Part shown: positions 21,940 through 31,715 of the stretch, one piece after another
Layout: every line of letters begins with the position of its first letter
How positions within the stretch are numbered: position 1 is the stretch's first letter
Assembly (NCBI RefSeq): GCF_033473495.1
Contig: NC_088938.1
Span: forward strand, 2,046,001-2,110,000
Reading direction: 5' to 3'
Length of the DNA: 64,000 nucleotides
Origin: Cercospora beticola
Lineage: Eukaryota; Ascomycota; Dothideomycetes; Mycosphaerellales; Mycosphaerellaceae
Position numbers and translations under genes: made by a program
The notes under the pieces: model-generated
Databases searched by the model: none
What the model was told of the DNA's origin: nothing
The model's input: only the letters and a program-made list of their open reading frames with translations

Positions 21940-23134
21940 CTATACACCCTTTGGCGGCTTCGGCAAACACATTTCGCGCTCCAGAAGTGGCTTCAGCCTT
22001 GGACAATCGCCATGAACAGTCACTCTCTTGAGTCCTCTGAACCTGCGCAGCCAATTGATCATCTCGAGCCTCAATGCGCTGCGTAGAGGCCCTGGCCGTC
22101 CATTACTGCGAAGAATCGTTTCCGGCTCGGACGCCCATATGTCAACTTCTCGAAGTGCAGCCAGATGCTGAATCAGGCCATCAACCTCTTGGACGTGGAA
22201 AGATATCCAGCTGCGATCAAGTATGAAAGCAAGGCGATGGACATGTGGCAATCTTCTTGGACTAGTGAACGAATGGAACCGATTGTGCGATTCAACGGTC
22301 CGGAACAAAAAGGTTTCAGACGATAGAAGATGGGGAGAGCTTCGTCGTGGAGCTATTGCAACGTCAGTCCGCAGTTTCTCTCCGAAAAGCTCAAGCACTT
22401 CCCTGATGGTTGACCCGAAGAATTGAGAGATGCTCACCGAGCTCAGGTCCGAGCAGCAATTCGCGCGGGATGGAATTACTGCGCCCGTAATTCTCCGCCG
22501 ACCTTGGTATCAGGTCTATTCCACTGATCTCTGTGTGCTTGTCTCGGGTCAGAGGACAGAGACGAACTTTTTTTGCTTGCGACCAGATACAGACACCACT
22601 CTTTGGGAGTACCAGAGCCTGCTTAAGAATCATTTCACGTATCTCCAACGGCAAATCTAGGAGTCGAAAGGTTCCGCTTCTAGTCATGCCTTGACGAAGC
22701 CCGAGGAACATGGGGACAGACCGAAGATCGAGCGACCAAGTCGCCTGTGCAATTGAAGCTATGTCTGACACTCCGGGTGCATGGGCGACAATAGGCACCT
22801 CGTATGTCGACAATGCAGCACTGAATTTTCTGCTGAACGTCCAAGCCTTCGACTCATTCGATCTCTCGTCGGCCGTGCGTTAGAAATTTCTGAGACCGAG
22901 CCTACAGAAGACTCCCACTGCTATGTTGCCGTAATACTGGAATGTTCGGATGATCCATTGCATGATGGTGACCTCCGATTGCGCCTCGTTGTCGTCACTG
23001 AGAAGCGCGATAGCCATGATAATCAATTGTGCTGCAGTGAAGGGAGGTGCAGTGGTAACCGAGCCTTTGTGAGGCCCTATCAACTCTTGGATCTCGCGTT
23101 GGAAGCTCCGAAGGTCAGTGATATCGGATGCCAT
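21940..23134 (-). pseudogene. disrupted paralogue of the F-box-like gene at 29936-31246
   Basis: Three minus-strand open blocks, 23134-22880, 22813-22391 and 22437-21940, align in order with the intact 436-residue protein encoded at 29936-31246. Matching pairs include STYEVPIVAHAPG against LEVPITRIGGRP, RLLDLPLEIREMILKQAL against RFLDLPAELREKIYAYTL, GPELGEHLSILRVNHQ against GPHLAEHLALSLINRQ, and GLKRVTVHGDC against GLQKVTVHGNC. The first and second blocks are in the same frame but separated by TAA at 22880-22882. The second and third are separated by a one-base frame change near 22390-22400, inside a conserved segment. A 43-nt intron using the TTTCTAACGCAC branch-like site could remove the TAA. 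No reasonable intron repairs the frame change, because a 35-nt candidate would be too short and would delete conserved residues. Pseudogene or assembly error are both possible. Confidence 0.72.
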
Positions 23135-24397
23135 GCTGGTATGAAATGCAGGTTTGGATGGGTGAGGCCAGAAATTTTCTATTGAGGCACAAGGGCAGTC
23201 TTATCTACTTGCCTCGTGTTTGCTGCACATGAACGATCTCACGATCGCTCTTTCTCGAAATGAGAGCAGACTGAATTCGAATGCTTGAGATATTGCCGAA
23301 GGCGTGGAAGAACACTTCACGACTCATTTCGTTGAGCGTAGATTTCTGCGCATTGCACTAGTCTCTATATGCTCCCGCGTAGTATCAAGAAGAGCGCGTA
23401 GAGCAAAGGACGAATCGATGATGAAGTAGTCACCATGAAGCTCGACGTTACAGGAGATCGGCACCTCGATCCAATTTCCCCAGACTTTTCTGCATGAGCG
23501 GCAGCTACGGAGGTAGCCGTGCCTTAGCGTGACCCCTCCTTCTGGGTTTCACAAAGAGCCTACCAAAGTATGCAGGTACCTCCGTACCATGTCACTGCAA
23601 GTCAGACGCGTGGTCGCCTTCGAGGCTGACGGCCGAGTGCGACGCACTTCACGTTGATGTTCGTTGTAAGAACAACTGGCATTAGGATGAACCGGGCGGA
23701 TGCCAATGGATGACTCGGCAGTCACGAGACCCTGGCTGCGGCCACGCGAGCAGTGACGTCGGCGCTAGGACCGACAATAGGACTCAGCGACGCGCAGCGC
23801 AGCGGCGACAGGAACGCGATGCCTTGAAACTGATGCCAATGATGGAGGTGGATCCGGGGAGGGAGAGGCGATGCTTCCGTACAGGCAATCATATTGCGGC
23901 CGATGAGCAACCCAAGTGCAGCCGGCATCTGGCCCGACGCATGTCACCAGGAATCGAGGTACTTCTCATGAGACACAGCTGGCGGGAGTGGGGTGGTCTA
24001 GCTCACGCAATGGCTCCCCCTAAGCCCAAACAGCCTCATCCTGTGCCTCGTGACCGGCTTTCCAGCATCTTCTGGAAAACGTACGACGAGGCAACTGCGC
24101 GCAACGGCCATAAGAGAGTCAGTGTCGCAGGCAGATGCAAGGTACCCGTCCATTGAGTGAATAAAGCAGCCTCAAGTGCCCACTCGTATCGAGGCAGTGA
24201 GACAAGTCACGCGACATCACCTCACTTGGGCAACGAGCTTACCTTACCTTGCCTGAGACTTCATCACCTCAACCTCATCCCTTCTCCTTCGACTCATCGA
24301 CCAACATCCAAACCACTACCACCACGCGCAACACTTCAACTCAGCAAGACCAACCTCACCTCACCAGTCCTTCTCCCAAGCACAACAACCACCCAAC
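23135..24397. other. intergenic, leader region of the Stf2-like gene
   Basis: No supported gene in about 1.26 kb. The 148-codon plus frame at 23710-24156 is Arg/His/Met-rich and featureless. The last 150 bases are a CT/CA-rich leader (ACTTCATCACCTCAACCTCA type) typical of strongly expressed fungal genes. Confidence 0.45.
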
Positions 24398-25071
24398 AGT
24401 AAGTCTTTCACTCTTCAATAAAGCAATGGCGCGACTCTCTCCCCTGCTAGCACTGCCATTGAGTCACGAACCACAGCATAGCATCAGCTTACACCTCGCG
24501 ACGCACCTGCTAACACTCTCTTTCCAGTGACTCGCACTCAGAAGGCCAACAACCGTGACCACGTCGGTCTCGCCAATGGCACAGCTGCTCCAGAAGAGCA
24601 CCTGCCACGCTACTTCGCAAAGCACGGCTACGACGGCGTCAATCCATCCAGCACCAAGAAGCAAGGTCAAGGCCGCGGCAACTGGTGCGTCCCACATCTC
24701 ACTCAAAGCTATCCGGTCACTTCCTATGCACTGCACCTTCCTTTTACCTATCCCTTACGTCACACCCCATGACTGCCCGAACCTCCCACTAACATGCAAT
24801 GTTCCATAGGGGCACACCGGGCTACACTGAGCTCGACGACCTTCCATACAACCTCACCAAGCCCAAGCGTCGCAGCAACTCGACCTCCATGGCCGCAGGC
24901 CACAACCTCTTCAAGACCAAATTCGAAGCCGATGACGATGTCATCGAATATGACGAAGACATCCACGGCCCAGATCACGCTGAGTTGGAGAAGATGAGCA
25001 CCACCAGCTCCTCCGACACCATCGAAGAAGAGGAAGTCGGCGTCAAGGACAAGGAAGTCGCGTCCAAGTAA
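24398..25071 (+). CDS. Stf2/Tma10-like hydrophilin (ATPase-stabilising factor family, HABP4/PAI-RBP1-like)
   Basis: Exons: A at 24398, 24528-24684 and 24810-25071, giving 139 residues. The start codon is split by the first intron: A at 24398 joins TG at 24528-24529. Donors are GTAAGT (24399) and GTGCGT (24685); branch sites CTAAC and acceptors CCAG and ATAG are clear. The product starts MTRTQKANNRD and contains RYFAKHGYDG and KKQGQGRGNWG (44-54), closely matching yeast Stf2 and Tma10 (MTRTNKW..., KKQGSGKGNWG). The C-terminus is acidic and disordered. Yeast relatives stabilise the F1Fo-ATPase inhibitor complex, associate with ribosomes and protect against desiccation; the function here is inferred from this similarity. 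Without splicing there is no ATG for this frame. Confidence 0.85.
24399..24527 (+). promoter_or_regulatory. intron that splits the start codon of the Stf2-like gene
   Basis: A 129-nt intron from GTAAGT to TTTCCAG with a CTAACAC branch site. Retention would leave an ATG at 24426 opening a 34-codon frame whose TGA stop (24528-24530) overlaps the two bases of the split start codon. The intron could therefore act as a switch between coding and non-coding (or uORF-only) transcript. That regulatory role is inference; the geometry is seen directly. Confidence 0.6.
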
Positions 25072-25847
25072 GACACTCGAACAGAGAGAGAGGAGGAATA
25101 ATACCGGAAAACCAAAGACACTGGCTCTGTACAGCACAACCAGAGACTGCTGCAGGAACGACTGATTGATCGAATTGACATGACTGTGATCCTTACACAG
25201 AAATGACAGGCTGGCGGCGGACCTCACTGCTGCCTTTCTGTCTGTTTCCCTGTGAGGTGATTTTAACGAAACTTCTTCTTTGCTGTGCGGAGACTGTGCT
25301 ACTACTGAGATCAAGGGAACTCCAATGAGACACGGCGAAAAGCAGCCGAGCTTCTTCGCTGGCGAGGACAGTTTTTCTCTTGAACTCTTTATCAGGAGGA
25401 TGAGGAGGATGAATTGAGATGACAAGAATACATCAAGCACAGAATAACCTGTAAAACCATACTGTAGTAACGATTTCTCACACTTACCAGTTCCCTTTCA
25501 TCTGAGTGACGACGTCTCGTTTCCCCAATGAGCTCATTTCAACAGTGCTGACGATGTTGAAAGCTTTCGCTGCAGTTGCGTGCTTTGGACGTACCCAGGG
25601 TCCCCAAGCAATGCTGTGGAACAAGCACGGGATGAAAGGCCGAGGAGACGCAGATCACTGAGAAACCTACTACGATTTTCGATCGTGAAGGATCAATCTT
25701 TGCTTGATCTCTATTGCTGACTACAAACCACCTCTCGCTTAATGACGAAGGCTATCATCATGCTCATGTATGCTCGTATATCATGCAGTCATTACGTTGC
25801 GCGCCTTTTCTCGCAACACACACGCGCAGAATCCCACTGTAGGAGAT
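25072..25847. other. intergenic between convergent Stf2-like and SDR genes
   Basis: 3' regions of both genes. A 226-codon minus frame at 24760-25440 is antisense to the Stf2-like exon and is Leu/Val/Ser-rich without motifs. Nothing else seen. Confidence 0.4.
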
Positions 25848-26862
25848 TTAGCCATTGACAATCACACCTCCGTTGGCGTGAATTGTCTGCCCGCTCAGCT
25901 GCTGCGAATCCGTGCTCGCAAGGAAGACCACACATGTTGCAATCTCGCTTGGCTGTCCTGGTCGTCCCATCGGAGAGCTAAACTGCTTGATCGCATCGTC
26001 ATTCATCGTTGCTGGGATAAGTGGAGTCCAGACTGGGCCTGGAGCTACGGCATTGACTCGGATACCCTTGCCGACGAACTGGTTCGAGAGACCACGCGTG
26101 AAGGCCACGATGGCGCCCTTTGTGGAGGTGTAGTCGAGGAGATCTGGTCGGCCAATGTAGGCGTTTATAGAGGCGTTGTTGATGATGGTGTCGCCTTCTT
26201 GCATGTGAGGCAGGACGTATTTGGAGAGGTAGAAGAAGGCTGTTGCAAACAGTTAGTGTCCGTAAAGAGGTTTTGGGGGACCTGCGAGAAGGTGGACTTA
26301 CGATGAATGTTCGTGTTGAATGTGTTCTCCCATTGCTCCTCACTCAGATCCAAAATGCTGTTGATCATCATCTGGTATGCGTGGTTGTTGAACAGAATGT
26401 TGACTGCTCCCATCTTCTCTCGTGCCGTGTCCACGACCTTCTTGCATGTGTCTTTGCTCCTCAAATCGGCCTGGTATGCGTGTGCTTTCCCGCCCTTCTC
26501 TTCTACCAGCTTCACTGTCTGATCCGCATCTTTCTTCTCTTGGTCAGAGAGGTATGTGAAGAAGACCTCAGCGCCTTCCATGGCAAAGAGGACAGCGGTT
26601 GACTGGCCGATTCCGGAGTCACCACCCGTTATCAGAGCCTTCTTGCCTTCGAGCTTGCCAGAGGCCTTGTATTCTTTGGCACCGCCTTTGCCATCGGGAA
26701 CCTGAGAGATCGCTGGGGCAGGTCCGAGTTTCTGTTGGTTGCCTGGGGCTTCCTGGTGTTGGACTTCGGGCTGGAAGCCTGCGCAGGGGAATTAGTACTG
26801 AGATACGGTCCAAGGTTGTTGAGGTACTTACCGATCTCGAAAACACCTTTGCTGGACGACAT
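25848..26862 (-). CDS. NAD(P)-dependent SDR oxidoreductase, YghA/general stress protein 39-like
   Basis: Exons 26862-26832, 26778-26302 and 26239-25848, 299 residues. Donors are GTAAGT in both introns; acceptors are GCGCAG and CAACAG. The first coding exon is only 31 nt (MSSSKGVFEI plus one base). The protein has a long N-terminal extension (FQPEVQHQEAPGNQQKL), then KKALITGGDSGIGQSTA (TGxxxGIG), VNILFNNHA (NNAG-like with an HA variant), IINNASINAYIG and DYTSTKGA (YxxxK catalytic pair), then RVNAVAPGPVWTPL. The extension and the GGDSGIG signature are typical of the bacterial YghA/GSP39 group and its fungal relatives, which reduce aldehydes or oxidise sugars under stress. The substrate is unknown. 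It is divergent from the formyltransferase gene at 27388. Confidence 0.87.
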
Positions 26863-27387
26863 TGTTGGCTGTAGTGTGCTGTTGTCCTTTGTGCTTGGTA
26901 AGAGTTAGAGTTGACAAGAAGGGAACAGGATCGAAGAGTCAGAAAAGATAGGCTCTTTCTTATGTGGTTCTGAGCTCGATACTGCTCTCTCAACTTTTAG
27001 AACATGTCGTCATGATGAGTGCGAGTGCAAAGAGAGGAAGTGAGTGAACGTCACTCTGCTCCATTGTTGACCTCTTTCCTATGCGCGTGAATCTTGGCAT
27101 TATCCATCCGCGTGTCAACGTTGATGCTGGACTCACTTGACCAGCGCGTTCCTGCAGCAATGGTGTGAGGAATAGGAAGGAGGAGGGAGTTCCGCATGCT
27201 TTGAAGGTCGGCGGGCAGCACTTTCACTTTCATTATGACCACATCAATTCGCGTCAATTTGCATCATTTGTCGGACTTCACCACCGCGGGCATCGCGTCC
27301 GACTTCACCTTCCTCTCTGCGTGCGTGCTTCTTGCCATTGTCGATTTGTATTGCCGGCCTTCTTGCTCTATCTGTTACAAGTTTGTC
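26863..27387. other. shared promoter region of SDR and formyltransferase genes
   Basis: About 525 bases between divergent start codons. Open frames here (for example 27165-27387) lack domains and run into the formyltransferase frame; the fungal-context ATG at 27388 with a mitochondrial-type N-terminus is preferred. Confidence 0.4.
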
Positions 27388-28562
27388 ATGCTCACTGCTC
27401 GCAGTCTGAGGCCGATCAAACGGCTCAGAGCTCCGTCTGCAGCTTCCGTTACAAGACGATCCCTCACTTCTTCCACCAAGCTCTCAGATCCACTTCGTGT
27501 TCTGTTCTGCGGCTCAGATGATTTCAGCAGATACTCACTTCGAGCTTTACATGAACTGAAGCAAGAAAGTCCAGAAACCATCGGCTCACTTGAAGTTGTT
27601 TGCAGACCTGACAAACGGACCGGACGAGGTCTGAAGCAGGTTCATGAAGGTACAACGCGATGCACGCATTGACAGGAGTACAGAGCTAACCCGCTTCAGT
27701 CCCCATCAAATCCGTTGCACAGTCTCTCGGGCTTCAACTTCATCAGATCGACACATTCAAAGGCTGGACTCCGCCATCGCCATTCGACCTGATCGTGGCG
27801 GTATCCTTTGGTTTACTCGTACCTCCTCGGATCTTGAACGCCGCCAAGTATGGTGGTCTTAATGTCCATCCTTCGCTGTTGCCCGACCTTCGTGGACCCG
27901 CTCCTATCCAGCACGCCCTGTTACAAGGTCGATCTCACACCGGCGTCACACTGCAAACAATGCATCCGAGCAAGTTCGATCATGGCAAAATATTGTCCCA
28001 AACAACATTGCCCGGAATCGAGATTCCTGAGGAAGCCAGTGTACAGCAGTTGATCGACGTTCTCGGACCTCTTGGTGCGAAAATGCTTAAAGAAGGTATT
28101 CAGCAAGGGCTTTTCAAACATCCGGAGGTCGCCGACAGCGCAAATGGAGTCGATGAAGCTAATCTCGTTCACGCCCCAAAAATCACCAACGAAGATGCTC
28201 ATGTGAACTGGGAATCTTGGCCAGCGGGCAAGGTTTCTCGCTATGGACGCATGTTGGATCTCTGGGACACCACGACGTATCGTGCATGCACTGGCAAAGA
28301 TTCTTTGCGAGTCAAGTTCAAGGGACCGTGGCGCGTTCTCGACTCGAGTAAGATCTCAAGTGACGACCTGGCATATTCAAGACCTGGATCTCCCTTCGTG
28401 TGCCGTGTTGAAGGCGAGAAGGGGCTTCAGTTCGCCATTGAGACCGTGAACGGGTACCTGATGAGTCCACAGAGCGCCAGCATTGAATCGAAAGAGCCTG
28501 GAAAGGGCCTGCAGGTTCTGATTCAGGGCTTGCAACATGCGAGGAAGAACTCGTGGCTGTGA
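27388..28562 (+). CDS. fmt1: mitochondrial methionyl-tRNA formyltransferase
   Basis: Exons 27388-27649 and 27700-28562, 374 residues; the 50-nt intron runs GTACAA...GCTAACCCGCTTCAG. The N-terminus (MLTARSLRPIKRLRAPSAA) is rich in Arg, Ala and Ser and lacks acidic residues, as expected for mitochondrial import. The catalytic domain carries RVLFCGSDDFS (about 37-47), GRGLKQVHE, LIVAVSFGLLVP, then NVHPSLLPDLRGPAPIQ, where N142 and H144 match the formyl-transfer residues, and D181 in the KFDHGKIL segment matches the third catalytic residue. The enzyme formylates Met-tRNA for mitochondrial translation initiation. The frame is open a further 51 codons upstream; I chose 27388 because the transit-peptide-like sequence begins there. 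Confidence 0.9.
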
Positions 28563-28718
28563 GTGGACATCCATTCTGGACTGCTCTCTGATCTTCGAGA
28601 TGTTCTCATAAGCAAACATGTGCTGCCGGCCAGTACATAACGATGCAGAGCTCATGGCATATGCTGTGTTTCACGGAAGCTCTACGAAGTCCGCAAACAG
28701 AAGCGAGCTCAAGCCAGC

Positions 28719-29154
28719 ATGAATGTCTCGTCTGCAGAAGTGCTGTTGCGCGAGGCAGAGAAGACAGATTCAAGGTTCACCGACAACTCCATGGCCGTTT
28801 ACCAAGTAAGCACGCTCGCGCAAACGCTCTCGATCGCTGCCTGGATTCATGCGTCAGCTCACATTGATTTAGATCAGAGTCAGACCACAAGAAGAAAGAA
28901 GCATGTACAATGACTATGCCACAAAGGTCCGCACGTATCTCAACAGCTTGCATTCGAGCTATCCAATTTACGTGGTCCACTCCGGGAGATGGCTAGTTGG
29001 CGCACCGAATGGCGGACCTCTGCCCGATTCGAAGAGGATATGGCACGCGGGAACAGTGATTTCCAGATGGAGGGGAGGCATTCGGGCCACCGCATCGACA
29101 GACGCCTCCGAGGATGACGAAAAGGCAATGGTAGATGCTGATGAGAAGGAGTAG
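28719..29154 (+). CDS. small unknown protein, two exons
   Basis: Exons 28719-28805 and 28873-29154 give 122 residues; the 67-nt intron has a GTAAGC donor and a GATTTAG acceptor. The joined product reads MNVSSAEVLLREAEKTD, then MAVYQ|IRVRPQEERSMYND, TKVRTYLNSLHSSYPIYVV, an IWHAGTVISRWRGG segment and an acidic tail (DASEDDEKAMVDADEKE). I recognise no family. The first exon frame continues upstream without a stop (LYEVRKQKRAQAS), so an additional 5' exon is possible. It lies only 156 bases after the formyltransferase stop on the same strand. Confidence 0.5.
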
Positions 29155-29935
29155 GTCGTCTCACGAAGCTGGTGCGATCACCCGAGACACCGCAGCATGT
29201 GCTCGTTCGAGTTGAGAACAGCAATGTACGCAGAATGCAGGGGCAACTCTGAGCTAGCAGAGCCAGCAACTACACAAAAGGTGAGCCAATACCACACTCT
29301 CGCAGAAACAACGTCTTTCACTCTTCACTCTTGCATATATTGTGTTCATCCCACCCACTGTATTCGCATCTAATCAGCCCTTGAGACACGAATCATGGAA
29401 GTGAAAATAAGTGAGGCTCGTCGACCCAACGGCCAAGGCTGCGAGCTACACAAAGAACAAACCATTTCGACGCTCTACTGGTATTCCGACACAGAGAAAG
29501 TTCACTTGCATTCCATCCTCCCTTGCCGTATATCGCAGTATGCGATGAAAGTTCGTCACTCGCCTTCACCAACCATCACGCGCGTTCACGCCTTCACGGG
29601 TTATCCAGGGTGACTCGATGCTGGCCATTCATGACCCGTGATAATAGTGAAGGTGAATAACACTCGTTCACTGGAACTTCACGCGGCCTGCATCTCTGAT
29701 ACAAGAAGAGTTTGATTCTTTGGACACGACTTGACTTCCTTCTCTTCACCAAGACCAAGAAACCCACCTCGCAGCACTTCACCATCCTCACGATTCGCAA
29801 TACCATCAACCTCCGTGCTTTCAAGGTTCAAGCCACGCTGGCTGGACACAACACAACACTCACTCGGATTCACAACCACAAACTAGCTTCTCCTGAGGCC
29901 CATTTACCGATAACAGAGTCGGCCACTCCACAGCT
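29155..29935. other. intergenic upstream of the F-box-like gene
   Basis: About 780 bases without supported coding sequence. The final 200 bases are pyrimidine- and CA-rich leader ending CCACAGCTATGGC. Confidence 0.4.
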
Positions 29936-31246
29936 ATGGCTGGTCACAATCCAGTCTCGCTACTCAACATAGCAGGGGAACCAGATGCTTCGCGTAGAGA
30001 GCTACTCTACCGGGTCTTCGACACCATCAAGCCATATTTCAAAGGCTATGAGGAACCCAAACACAGCGTTGAGCAACTGGCTGTTATTGCAGTCCTCTTC
30101 AAGCCCGGCAAATCGTGGAAAGAAGCCTTCTATTGGACTCTAGAGACATTCCCCTACTGGAACGACGAATCTGTTGATTTCATCGCGTACGGTAGTGATG
30201 GTGGGGACCTCCACAACATCGAGAAGTTTCGTCTAGACTTCCAGCGGGCTTTCAAATCTCTGGAAGTCCCCATCACGAGGATTGGCGGCCGTCCCGTTCA
30301 TGAATCAGACTGTTTCGACACGGACGGATGGGCAGTCGAGACAACCGCAGCTCGAGCCTTTCTAGGCCTTTGCAACATTCCGCCAATACCAGCAACGAGG
30401 TTTCCAAGCCTCTCACAAGCCGCCAGAAATGCCAAACAATTCCGCTTCCTCGACCTACCAGCCGAACTGCGCGAGAAGATTTATGCGTACACTCTCGACC
30501 TCCCAAGCAGTGGCGTAGCACTGGAAACGCGTCCTCAGCGCACGGACTCAGCTCGTGGCCCACGTCTCATAGCTCGCACGAGAGACCTCAACTCAACCAT
30601 CGAGGCTGCTGACTGGTTTCCAGAAGAGTTCGACCCTACTCTTTCCATGCAAGTACGGATCTCCTCCGCCAAAGCCTTCATCGAAGGCCCTCACCTCGCC
30701 GAACACCTCGCTCTTTCACTCATCAATCGACAGATCAGCGAAGAGTCCCTCGCATACTTCTACAAGAACACCCATTTCGTCTTTCGCACCTTTGAAGACC
30801 TGCAGACCTTCCTCGACAAGACTCCTCGGGATAGACGAGACATGATTCGCCACGTATCCTTCATCTTGCACCCACGAGAGCATCGGACTCACACGAAGCA
30901 GTGCGCTAGAGTCTTACCTACCATGAGAATTTTGACGGGCATGAAGGGGTTGAGAGAATTAGACATTTGGATGTGGAAAGACGCCTTTGATGAGGTCTGG
31001 AGTAAAGGTGGCCGAGGAAAGAAGTGGAAGGACCTGGCAACGTTCCCAGGTGTGGTGGCGCTAAGAGCGATGAGAGGCCTCCAGAAGGTCACCGTGCATG
31101 GGAATTGCAATGAGGTGAAAGCCATCTTGGAGAAGGAGATGATACTTGAGAAGGAGGCCAAGAAGAAGAGGGCGAGCAAGAAGCGGGCGGCAGATGAGGA
31201 GGGAGAGGACGAGGAGGGAACGCGAGCGACCAAGAAGGCGGCATAG
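29936..31246 (+). CDS. F-box-like fungal protein of unknown function, basic C-terminus
   Basis: An intronless 436-residue protein. An N-terminal domain (about 15-130) is helical and rich in aromatic residues (AFYWTLETFPYWNDESVDF). A conserved F-box-like segment RFLDLPAELREKIYAYTLDL lies near residue 175, followed by a domain typical of these Dothideomycete proteins (LALSLINRQISEESLAYFYK, then HFVFRTFEDLQTFL, IRHVSFILHP, LRELDIWMW and LQKVTVHGNC). The last 45 residues are highly charged (KEAKKKRASKKRAADEEGED), a possible nuclear localisation signal. The disrupted paralogue at 21940-23134 matches it along its length, except for this charged tail. No tested function is known to me for this family. 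Confidence 0.85.
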   Translation: MAGHNPVSLLNIAGEPDASRRELLYRVFDTIKPYFKGYEEPKHSVEQLAVIAVLFKPGKSWKEAFYWTLETFPYWNDESVDFIAYGSDGGDLHNIEKFRLDFQRAFKSLEVPITRIGGRPVHESDCFDTDGWAVETTAARAFLGLCNIPPIPATRFPSLSQAARNAKQFRFLDLPAELREKIYAYTLDLPSSGVALETRPQRTDSARGPRLIARTRDLNSTIEAADWFPEEFDPTLSMQVRISSAKAFIEGPHLAEHLALSLINRQISEESLAYFYKNTHFVFRTFEDLQTFLDKTPRDRRDMIRHVSFILHPREHRTHTKQCARVLPTMRILTGMKGLRELDIWMWKDAFDEVWSKGGRGKKWKDLATFPGVVALRAMRGLQKVTVHGNCNEVKAILEKEMILEKEAKKKRASKKRAADEEGEDEEGTRATKKAA

Positions 31247-31715
31247 AGAGTCGTAAAGTACTCGGCAGAGACGTGCGAAATTCATGGATCAAGTCTGAAC
31301 TCGAAGAAGGAACGCAGCTAGCGCTGGACGCTGGGTATGCTGCAACATAGCACGAGAATTCAATTCAGCTTGGCTAACGAGTGTTGTCTCTCATCAAGTG
31401 CAAGTTGCGGACAGTGCGATGAGCATGCAAAGTCGCTAGCCGTGTAGATACAGCTATAGTCTCCGGCACAAAGGGGACTATTGCTCGTCGTGATCATTGT
31501 TGTCTTCGGCGTAGATTGGCATCTCCACTAACTCGTTCCTCTGGGACTTGCGAAGCTGAGTGAGAGACAGCTTTTGCAGGCCGGAATTTGCTAGGATTAC
31601 GTGAACTGTAGCTCCTTCGCTATGCAGTTGCATGTTTCTGTTCTCTGGGGTATGTCTTCTGCCAGCTTTATAGTGCTTCTTGTGACTTCTCTATGCTTCA
31701 TCTCAGCACATCCTG
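31247..31715. other. 3' intergenic region between convergent genes
   Basis: Between the F-box-like gene (+) and the J-protein gene (-). Short frames only; nothing supported. Confidence 0.4.

Noticed and set aside
22391..22437. 35-nt GTGAGC...CATCAG intron to repair the broken F-box paralogue
   Set aside because: Too short for a fungal intron and would remove residues conserved with the intact copy.
24760..25440. 226-codon minus frame
   Set aside because: Antisense to the Stf2-like last exon, hydrophobic and without motifs.
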